From positions 1-7,131 of the forward strand of contig CAUDDU010000044.1 in assembly GCA_958448375.1 (NCBI GenBank): a stretch of DNA of 7,131 bases, read 5' to 3'. How positions within the stretch are numbered: position 1 is the first letter of the stretch; the number at the start of each line of letters is the position of its first letter. Source of the DNA: an uncultured Collinsella sp. Lineage in GTDB: Bacteria; Actinomycetota; Coriobacteriia; Coriobacteriales; Coriobacteriaceae. Below are positions 1 through 6,396 of this stretch, in pieces. Under the pieces are notes generated by a model that saw nothing but the letters and a program-made list of their open reading frames with translations, searched no databases and was not told the origin of the DNA. The position numbers were made by a program, and so were the translations under genes.

Positions 1-1
1 C

Positions 2-322
2 GCCGACGTCATCTACACCGACGTGTGGGTGTCCATGGGCGAGCCCGACGAGGTGTGGGCGCAGCGCATCAAGCAGCTGCAGCCCTATCGCGTGACCAAG
101 GAGATCATGGCCATGGCGAAGCCGACGGCCATCTTCCTGCACTGCCTGCCGGCCTTCCACGACACCAACACCACCATCGGTGCTGACATCGCCGAGCGCT
201 TCGGCGTCACCGAGATGGAAGTGGAGGACGAGGTGTTCGAGTCCAAGGCCTCCAAGGTCTTCGACGAGGCCGAGAACCGCATGCACACCATCAAGGCCGT
301 CATGTACGCCACGCTCAAGTAA
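2..322 (+). CDS. arcB: Ornithine carbamoyltransferase, C-terminal part (partial at window start)
   Basis: This is the last 106 codons of an ornithine carbamoyltransferase, a cytosolic trimeric enzyme that interconverts ornithine plus carbamoyl phosphate with citrulline plus phosphate. The visible part is the ornithine-binding domain. It begins with TDVWVSMGE, followed by the family hallmark HCLPAFHD, whose Cys codon is at 143-145 and which contributes to ornithine binding. The C-terminal signature [16 protein letters not shown] follows just before the TAA stop. The reading frame is already open at base 2, so the start lies upstream of the window. [11 protein letters not shown] fits ornithine rather than putrescine or aspartate carbamoyltransferases. 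I prefer the catabolic arginine deiminase enzyme (arcB) over anabolic argF because a YfcC-type carrier follows, but the sequence alone does not settle this. Family assignment is very secure. Confidence 0.93.
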   Translation, partial: ADVIYTDVWVSMGEPDEVWAQRIKQLQPYRVTKEIMAMAKPTAIFLHCLPAFHDTNTTIGADIAERFGVTEMEVEDEVFESKASKVFDEAENRMHTIKAVMYATLK

Positions 323-337
323 GTGCATCTAGCATCT

Positions 338-375
338 CGCTCGGGGTGTATTGTTGAACACCCCGAGCGGCTTTA
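338..375 (+). terminator. Hairpin terminator after ornithine carbamoyltransferase
   Basis: A perfect stem lies 15 bases after the stop: CGCTCGGGGTGT (338-349) pairs with ACACCCCGAGCG (358-369) around an 8-nt loop. The bases that follow (GCTTTATCT) are only moderately T-rich, so termination may be partial and allow read-through into the carrier gene. The 3' arm ends in CGAGCGGC, a word that recurs at 395-402 in the next leader. Confidence 0.75.
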
Positions 376-385
376 TCTGGTAAAA

Positions 386-436
386 ATCTCGCATCGAGCG
401 GCAGGCACGGCACGGAAGAGCCGCTTCGGGCGAGAT
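386..436 (+). promoter_or_regulatory. Structured leader hairpin upstream of the YfcC-family carrier
   Basis: A two-part stem precedes the carrier gene. ATCTCGC (386-392) pairs with GCGAGAT (430-436). After a small internal loop, CGAGCGGC (395-402) pairs with GCCGCTTCG (420-428) with one bulged T. The loop (403-419) contains a tandem GGCAC-GGCAC. A weak extended -10-like TGGTAAAAAT (378-387) overlaps the 5' arm. If it is the promoter, the outer stem would be partly lost from the transcript, so the stem matters mainly for read-through RNA from arcB. A regulatory role is inferred. Confidence 0.4.
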
Positions 437-451
437 CAGTAAATGATTTAT

Positions 452-460
452 GAAGGGGGG
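452..460 (+). promoter_or_regulatory. Ribosome binding site that sets the carrier start at 470
   Basis: GAAGGGGGG ends nine bases before ATG 470. In-frame ATG 461 directly abuts it and ATG 443 lies upstream of it, so 470 is the start with proper spacing. Confidence 0.75.
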
Positions 461-469
461 ATGAGAACT

Positions 470-1948
470 ATGACTGAGACCGCTAAGAAAAAGCGCGGTA
501 TGCCTTCATCGTTCACCATTCTTCTTGCTCTGCTGGCAATTGTTGCAGTAGTTACCGTTATCGTCTCCGGCACGTCCGGCGGCGCGGTTACTGCCGCCCG
601 TCTGAGCGATTTCTGCACCGCCCCGATTAAGGGCTTCGCTGACGCTCTGCCCGTCTGCCTCTTCGTTATGATCCTGGGCGGCTTCCTCGGCATGATGACC
701 GAGACCGGCGCCCTGGACAACGGCATTGCCGTTCTGGTGCAGAAGCTTAAGGGCAACGAGATCATGCTCATTCCCGTGCTGATGCTCATCTTCTCCCTCG
801 GTGGTACCACCTATGGTATGTGCGAGGAGACCGTTCCCTTCTACGCCCTGCTTGCCGCTACCATGATGGCCGCTGGCTTCGACCCGATGGTCGGTGCCGC
901 CACCGTCCTGCTCGGCGCTGGCTGCGGCTGCCTGGGCTCCACGGTTAACCCGTTCGCCGTCGGCGCTGCTGTCGACGCTCTGACCGGCGTTGGCATTGAG
1001 GTCAACCAGTCCATCATCATCGGCCTCGGTGCCGTCCTGTGGATTGTTACCACTGCCATGTCCATCTTCTTCGTTATGAGCTATGCCAAGAAGGTCAAGG
1101 CTGACAAGGGTTCCACCATCCTGTCGATGCAGGAGCTCAAGGACGCCGAAGAGGCTCACGGCAAGGCTGCTTCCGAGGTTCACAATGAGGTCAAGCTCAC
1201 CGGTCGTCAGAAGGGTGTTCTGATTGCCTTTGCCTTCACCTTCGTCGTCATGATCGTCGGCTTCATTCCGCTGGCCGACCTCAACGAGGGCGTCGCCAAC
1301 TTCTTCGACGCTGGCGCTGTCTACGACGCCGACGGTAACGCCGTCGTCCAGGGCTGGTCTGCCCTGATCACCGGCCTGCCCATTGGCCAGTGGTACTTCG
1401 ACGAGGCTTCCACTTGGTTCTTCCTCATGGCCGTCCTGATCGGTATCATCGGTGGTCTGTCCGAGAAGCAGATCGTTAACACCTTCATCACCGGCGCTGC
1501 CGACATGATGTCCGTTGTTCTCGTCATCGCCCTCGCCCGTGGCATCTCCGTCCTCATGGCTAACACCGGCCTCGACGTCTACGTCCTCGACGCTGCCGCC
1601 AATGCTCTGGCTGGCCTGTCCGGCGTGATCTTCGCTCCCATGAGCTTCCTGGTCTACTTCGGCCTGTCCTTCCTGATCCCCTCGACCTCTGGTATGGCTA
1701 CCGTCTCCATGCCTATCATGGGACCGCTGGCTGTTAAGCTCGGCTTCTCGCCCGAGGTCATGGTCATGATCTTCTCCTCTGCCATCGGCGTTGTGAACCT
1801 GTTCACCCCGACCTCCGGCGCCATCATGGGCGGTCTCGCCCTGGCCAAGATCGAGTGGACGACCTGGCTCAAGTTTGCCCTTAAGCTCATCGTCGCTCTC
1901 TCCGTCGTCTGTGCCATCATCCTGACCGTCGCTTGCGTGATGCTCTAA
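470..1948 (+). CDS. YfcC-family (DcuC superfamily) membrane carrier, probable basic amino acid antiporter
   Basis: This 492-residue polytopic inner-membrane protein belongs to the YfcC branch of the C4-dicarboxylate carrier DcuC family (PF03606). After a basic N-terminus (AKKKRG) come many hydrophobic segments. Two family-typical re-entrant-like blocks are visible. The first runs from GGTTYGMCEE (residues 111-120) to GSTVNPF (156-162); the second is PSTSGMATVS (about 404-413) followed by TPTSGAIMGG (446-455). A charged loop between them (residues about 205-245, rich in K, E and H) is probably cytoplasmic. YfcC proteins are annotated as putative basic amino acid antiporters. The neighbouring ornithine carbamoyltransferase supports arginine/ornithine exchange, but substrate is inferred and a dicarboxylate or peptide-related substrate is possible. 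Codons are strongly biased to CTG, AAG, GGC/GGT, ATC and GTT, suggesting high expression. The start at 470 is chosen from the Shine-Dalgarno site; 443 would add nine residues. Confidence 0.88.
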   Translation: MTETAKKKRGMPSSFTILLALLAIVAVVTVIVSGTSGGAVTAARLSDFCTAPIKGFADALPVCLFVMILGGFLGMMTETGALDNGIAVLVQKLKGNEIMLIPVLMLIFSLGGTTYGMCEETVPFYALLAATMMAAGFDPMVGAATVLLGAGCGCLGSTVNPFAVGAAVDALTGVGIEVNQSIIIGLGAVLWIVTTAMSIFFVMSYAKKVKADKGSTILSMQELKDAEEAHGKAASEVHNEVKLTGRQKGVLIAFAFTFVVMIVGFIPLADLNEGVANFFDAGAVYDADGNAVVQGWSALITGLPIGQWYFDEASTWFFLMAVLIGIIGGLSEKQIVNTFITGAADMMSVVLVIALARGISVLMANTGLDVYVLDAAANALAGLSGVIFAPMSFLVYFGLSFLIPSTSGMATVSMPIMGPLAVKLGFSPEVMVMIFSSAIGVVNLFTPTSGAIMGGLALAKIEWTTWLKFALKLIVALSVVCAIILTVACVML

Positions 1949-2081
1949 GTACCCAACGGGTACCCCACGGAAACCTTGACGATCCTGTAGAGGATCACCT
2001 GGTCATCGTCTGTCCGGTGGGGTCAACCCACCGGTAGACTCCTACCTTTAGCCCCCTCCCGTTCCGTGCGCGGGAGGGGGC
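1949..2081 (+). terminator. Series of four hairpins after the carrier gene, ending in a GC-rich terminator-like stem
   Basis: Four dyads follow the stop. GTACCC/GGGTAC (1949-1954/1958-1963) begins at the next base. GATCCT/AGGATC (1981-1986/1991-1996) is second. The third is CCGGTGGG/CCCACCGG (2014-2021/2027-2034), extended outward by GTCT/AGAC (2008-2011/2036-2039). The last is the perfect 11-bp GCCCCCTCCCG/CGGGAGGGGGC (2051-2061/2071-2081). That stem is the most likely terminator, but no clear U-tract follows (GCACTTATG), so termination is inferred from stem strength and position only. Confidence 0.55.
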
Positions 2082-2089
2082 GCACTTAT

Positions 2090-2116
2090 GTTGCGCGGTT
2101 CTACGAACCGCGCAAC
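2090..2116. repeat. Perfect 12-bp inverted repeat with a 3-nt loop
   Basis: GTTGCGCGGTTC (2090-2101) and GAACCGCGCAAC (2105-2116) are exact reverse complements separated by TAC. No T-tract follows on either strand and no gene adjoins it. It could be a second transcription barrier, a protein-binding dyad, or the end of a repeat element. Function is unknown. Confidence 0.8.
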
Positions 2117-2129
2117 CAGTCGACGCTGC

Positions 2130-2227
2130 AAGCCCGCCAGAGCGGCAATCTGACGTTCAATCGTCGGGCATGGCCAAAAGGCCTATGCCCTCCTCTTTCA
2201 CGTCACTTTGCTCGCTCTGGTGGGCTT
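2130..2227. repeat. 98-nt imperfect hairpin with regular TC/TC internal loops, flanked by CGCTG repeats
   Basis: The arms 2130-2175 and 2180-2227 are complementary over almost their full length around an AAAA loop. Paired blocks from the outside in: a 15-bp block 2130-2144 with 2213-2227 (one G-T wobble), GCAA with TTGC, TGACGT with ACGTCA, AA with TT, G with C, GGGCAT with ATGCCC, and GGCC with GGCC. The interruptions are four symmetric 2x2 pyrimidine mismatches (TC facing TC or CT) and two single bulged T bases. CGCTG occurs one base outside each end (2124-2128 and 2229-2233), which may be a target-site duplication. I do not recognise the element. A small palindromic (MITE-like) repeat or a structured RNA both fit. 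Confidence 0.7.
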
Positions 2228-2301
2228 TCGCTGACTTATGCTCCACCTGCGACGTTTCCATTATTGATACAAAGGCCAGGTTTGTTTGAACCAAAAAGGG
2301 G

Positions 2302-2370
2302 AAGTTGCGGTGGAATAGTTCCTGTTTGGCCGTCTTGAGGGGTTAAACGGGAACGATTTCACCGCAACTT
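2302..2370. repeat. 69-nt hairpin with 26-nt arms
   Basis: Arms 2302-2327 and 2345-2370 pair along all 26 positions with one true A-G mismatch and two G-T wobbles. The outer AAGTTGCGGTG/CACCGCAACTT is perfect. The loop is 17 nt (2328-2344). On the minus strand the stem is followed by CCCCTTTTT (2301 down to 2293), a terminator-like tail, although no minus-strand gene is visible for it to end. An intergenic palindromic repeat or structured RNA is inferred. Confidence 0.75.
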
Positions 2371-2432
2371 ATCGATGGCGTGTTTGGTTGGTGCCAGTTG
2401 ATTGCTTGGGCGTTGGGGAGGGTCTGCTCCGT

Positions 2433-2438
2433 TATAAT
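2433..2438 (+). promoter_or_regulatory. Promoter -10 element of the DUF1846 gene
   Basis: A perfect TATAAT lies 39 bases before the ATG, predicting a start near 2445 and a leader of about 33 nt. No good -35 sits at 17-bp spacing. TTGGGC (2406-2411) is 21 bp away, so an activator or weak -35 use is possible. Confidence 0.65.
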
Positions 2439-2477
2439 CGCCTAGAACATTAATTGGAAACGGGACGGGAGCCATAC

Positions 2478-3959
2478 ATGCGCCAGGGTTTCGACAACGC
2501 GAAGTATATCGAGCTGCAGGCTGCTCACATTAAGGAGCGCATCTCGCAGTTTGGCGGTAAGCTCTATTTGGAGTTTGGCGGCAAGCTGTTTGATGACTAT
2601 CATGCGAGCCGCGTGCTGCCGGGTTTTGAACCGGACAGCAAGTTCCGCATGCTCAAGAGCATCGCCGACGATGTCGAGGTTATCATCGCGATCAACGCGA
2701 ACCACATCGAGAAAAACAAGGCTCGTGGTGACCTGGGCATTACCTATGACGAGGATGTGTTGCGCCTGGTCGACCTGTTCCGCGGCAACGGCTTTGCCGT
2801 CGCGGCTGTGGTCATCACCCAGTACGCAGGCCAGCCTGCTGCCGATGTGTTCCGTAACCGCCTGAACGCGCTCGGTATTCCCGCCAAGCTGCACTATCCC
2901 ATCGAGGGGTATCCGCACGATGTCGATCTGATCGTGTCCGACGATGGCTACGGCAAGAACGAGTTTGTCGAGACCACGCGTCCGCTCGTCGTCGTGACGG
3001 CACCCGGCCCCGGTTCGGGCAAGCTCGCCACTTGCCTCTCGCAGCTGTATCACGAGCATAAGCACGGTACCGCCGCCGGCTATGCCAAGTTTGAGACCTT
3101 CCCGGTTTGGAATCTGCCCCTTACGCATCCGGTCAACATTGCCTACGAGGCCGCCACGGCAGACCTCGACGATGCCAACATCATCGACTCGTTCCACCTT
3201 GAGGCCTACAACAAGACCACGGTCAACTACAACCGCGACGTCGAGGCCTTCCCGGTAGTCCGTGCCCTGATGGAAAAGATCCTGGGCAAGAGCCCCTACC
3301 AGAGCCCTACGGACATGGGCGTCAATATGGTCGGCTTTGCCATCACCGATGACGATGCCTGCCGCGACGCTTCCAAGATGGAGATCGTCCGCCGCTACTT
3401 TACCGCGGTCGAAAATGTGCGCCGTACCGGCGTGGGCGATGAGCAAGTCGACCGTCTCAAGATTATTATGAAGAAAGCCGGCATCGATAAGAACTACTCG
3501 CCGGCGCGCTCGGCGGCCCTCACCAGGGAGCAGCTCACGGGCGGTCCCGTGGGTGCCATGGTCATGCCCGATGGTTCCGTGGTGACCGGTAAGACCTCTA
3601 CGCGCCTGGGCGCCGCAAGTTCGCTCATTATGAACGCCCTCAAGCATGTCTCGGGCGTCGACCTTGAGCTCGAGGTCATTAGCGATGAGGCGATCGAGCC
3701 CATCAGCAAACTCAAGACGCATTTCCTGGGCAGCAAAAACCCGCGCCTCCACACCGACGAGACGCTTATGGCGTTGTCGATCACCTCGGCCACGAGTGAG
3801 ACGGCCGCTCGCGTCCTTTCGGGCCTGGAGCAGCTGCGCGGTTGCGATGCCTTCTTTAGCGTGATCATCTCGCCGACGGACGAGACGGTACTGCGCAAAC
3901 TGGGTATCAACGTGTGCTGCGAGCCCAAGTTCGAGCGCCGCGGTTTCTTCCATCGCTAA
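2478..3959 (+). CDS. DUF1846 domain-containing protein (function unknown)
   Basis: This 493-residue soluble protein matches the DUF1846 family (PF08903) along its whole length, from the N-terminal GFDNAKYIELQ and LYLEFGGKLFDDYHASRVLPGF to the C-terminal end near FFHR. Family members are usually close to this size, so it is complete. A glycine-rich APGPGSGK stretch (residues 175-182) resembles a nucleotide-binding P-loop. Further conserved blocks are LPLTHPVNIAYEAATADL and IDSFHLEAY around residues 210-240, and MGVNMVGFAITDD near 280-290. No signal peptide or membrane segment is visible. The family is functionally uncharacterised, so I assign no reaction. I chose ATG 2478 because GGGAG sits 6 bases upstream; a TTG at 2454 in the same frame would add eight residues without a ribosome site. 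It is monocistronic, with its own -10 element and terminator. Confidence 0.9.
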   Translation: MRQGFDNAKYIELQAAHIKERISQFGGKLYLEFGGKLFDDYHASRVLPGFEPDSKFRMLKSIADDVEVIIAINANHIEKNKARGDLGITYDEDVLRLVDLFRGNGFAVAAVVITQYAGQPAADVFRNRLNALGIPAKLHYPIEGYPHDVDLIVSDDGYGKNEFVETTRPLVVVTAPGPGSGKLATCLSQLYHEHKHGTAAGYAKFETFPVWNLPLTHPVNIAYEAATADLDDANIIDSFHLEAYNKTTVNYNRDVEAFPVVRALMEKILGKSPYQSPTDMGVNMVGFAITDDDACRDASKMEIVRRYFTAVENVRRTGVGDEQVDRLKIIMKKAGIDKNYSPARSAALTREQLTGGPVGAMVMPDGSVVTGKTSTRLGAASSLIMNALKHVSGVDLELEVISDEAIEPISKLKTHFLGSKNPRLHTDETLMALSITSATSETAARVLSGLEQLRGCDAFFSVIISPTDETVLRKLGINVCCEPKFERRGFFHR

Positions 3960-3993
3960 GTTTGAAGCACCGCGGTAATTGCATTGCATTTTG

Positions 3994-4026
3994 GCCGTAT
4001 CGGGTTAGCGCCCGGTACGGCTTTTT
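3994..4026 (+). terminator. Intrinsic terminator after the DUF1846 gene
   Basis: GCCGTATCGGG (3994-4004) pairs with CCCGGTACGGC (4011-4021), 11 bp with one T-G wobble and a 6-nt loop, and is followed directly by TTTTT. This is a textbook rho-independent terminator 34 bases after the stop. Confidence 0.92.
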
Positions 4027-4040
4027 GATCAATAAAGCGC

Positions 4041-4059
4041 CTATTTCGGCGAAAAATAG
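4041..4059. repeat. Short A/T-rich dyad upstream of the winged-helix gene promoter
   Basis: CTATTT (4041-4046) and AAATAG (4054-4059) form an inverted repeat around a 7-base centre, about 33 bp before the -10 element. Its position suits an operator, perhaps for autoregulation, but this is inference. Confidence 0.35.
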
Positions 4060-4090
4060 CCGTTTACCTGCCTAGAAACAATTTGAGCGG

Positions 4091-4098
4091 TATACAAT
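4091..4098 (+). promoter_or_regulatory. Promoter -10 element of the winged-helix gene
   Basis: TATACAAT contains two overlapping -10-like hexamers (TATACA and TACAAT). The best -35-like word, TTTACC (4063-4068), is 22-24 bp away, which is too far for a strong promoter. The predicted leader is over 100 nt and contains two small stems: CATCC/GGATG (4113-4117/4124-4128) and GATGG/CCATC (4135-4139/4150-4154). Confidence 0.5.
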
Positions 4099-4203
4099 AA
4101 CCGTAACTGTTTCATCCTTAGCGGGATGCCGCATGATGGATATTACCTGCCATCGTGAGGTGTGTCGGTCGCGCACGGCGCGTTAGATGCTCGTGCTCGG
4201 TTT

Positions 4204-4210
4204 GAGGAGG
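4204..4210 (+). promoter_or_regulatory. Strong ribosome binding site fixing the start at 4216
   Basis: GAGGAGG lies 5 bases before ATG 4216. The in-frame GTG at 4162 has no such site, so the shorter protein is preferred. Confidence 0.85.
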
Positions 4211-4215
4211 CTGCT

Positions 4216-4554
4216 ATGGCGGGCAAGGGTCGTGCGAGTGTCAACGATATGAAGCGTGTCGAGGTGCTGGTGTTGATGGAGATCGACCAGCAAACCGAAG
4301 ACAATGGCGGGCCGTATGGTTTCTCGCGCAAAACGCTTGCCGAGCGCGTGGGGGTTTCGCCGTATCGTGCCCGCGCCGCAATCGATCGCTTGGATTCCGA
4401 AGGCATGATTGATGTCGTCTCGCGTTATAGCGACGACGGCGGTCAGCTTGCAAATGGCATTTGCCTCACCGAACGTGGCGAGTGGTATCTTGAGGGCGTC
4501 CGTACCGGCATGCTCGTTCAAGAAATGCTTGAGGACGAGGTTGCTGATCGATAG
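4216..4554 (+). CDS. Small winged helix-turn-helix DNA-binding protein
   Basis: This 112-residue protein has the shape of a stand-alone winged-helix regulator. Helix 1 is MKRVEVLVLMEIDQQ (residues 12-26). The helix-turn-helix is SRKTLAERVGVSPYRARAAIDRL (about 37-59), with the recognition helix at SPYRARAAIDRL. The wing is MIDVVSRYSDDGGQLANGICLT (64-85). A short acidic helix at the C-terminus may serve dimerisation. There is no effector or kinase-linked domain, so any signal is unknown. The fold recalls MarR/GntR-type DNA-binding domains, but I do not recognise the exact family. It has its own promoter region and terminator and lies 178 bases before pyrG, so control of pyrG or of itself is possible but unproven. 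The start is set by the GAGGAGG site; a GTG start at 4162 would add 18 residues. Confidence 0.8.
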   Translation: MAGKGRASVNDMKRVEVLVLMEIDQQTEDNGGPYGFSRKTLAERVGVSPYRARAAIDRLDSEGMIDVVSRYSDDGGQLANGICLTERGEWYLEGVRTGMLVQEMLEDEVADR

Positions 4555-4578
4555 CAGCATGTAACCCTTGCCATAGCG

Positions 4579-4611
4579 ACGCCGCCTGGGAAACCGGGCG
4601 GCGTTTTGTTT
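4579..4611 (+). terminator. Intrinsic terminator after the winged-helix gene
   Basis: ACGCCGCCTGG (4579-4589) pairs with CCGGGCGGCGT (4594-4604), 11 bp with one T-G wobble, closed by a GAAA tetraloop and followed by TTTGTTT. It separates transcription of the regulator gene from pyrG. Confidence 0.92.
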
Positions 4612-4645
4612 CAAGATTGAGAAATGCAATCGCACGCGAGAAAAA

Positions 4646-4677
4646 TTGCGAACGGTCCGCGGCGCGAGTATTACAAT
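4646..4677 (+). promoter_or_regulatory. Probable pyrG promoter
   Basis: The -10 candidate TACAAT (4672-4677) and the -35-like TTGCGA (4646-4651) are 20 bp apart. A second reading uses TATTAC (4669-4674) at 17-bp spacing. Either predicts initiation within GACCCG (4681-4686), a C-rich start region. GCAAT (4626-4630) and ATTGC (4645-4649) form a small dyad at the upstream edge that could be a binding site. Confidence 0.55.
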
Positions 4678-4682
4678 GAAGA

Positions 4683-4714
4683 CCCGTAAGATGTGGATAA
4701 ACAACTTCTACGGG
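4683..4714 (+). promoter_or_regulatory. pyrG leader hairpin formed by the first transcribed bases
   Basis: CCCGTA (4683-4688) pairs exactly with TACGGG (4709-4714). AG (4689-4690) can also pair with CT (4705-4706) across a two-base bulge. The 5' arm coincides with the predicted transcription start, and the 3' arm ends 18 bases before the pyrG ATG, just before the weak ribosome site AGG (4721-4723). Whether it controls translation is inferred. Confidence 0.45.
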
Positions 4715-4726
4715 AAGCGCAGGTAA

Positions 4727-6394
<1,668 letters not shown>

Positions 6395-6396
6395 GG

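Noticed and set aside
506..1183. Minus-strand open frame of 225 codons opposite the carrier
   Set aside because: His/Gly/Asp-rich product typical of a shadow of a hydrophobic gene.
2066..2338. Plus-strand open frame of 90 codons in the hairpin island
   Set aside because: It starts inside the loop of a GC-rich hairpin, runs through three palindromes, lacks a ribosome site and resembles no protein family.
1949..2477. tRNA, rRNA or CRISPR array
   Set aside because: No tRNA arm pattern, no evenly spaced direct repeats; the symmetry here is all inverted.
2442..3989. Minus-strand open frame of 515 codons opposite the DUF1846 gene
   Set aside because: It mirrors a well-identified gene, has no recognisable motifs, and is expected from G+C-rich third positions.
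4162..4215. Longer winged-helix protein from GTG 4162
   Set aside because: No ribosome site before 4162, while ATG 4216 has a strong GAGGAGG at ideal spacing.
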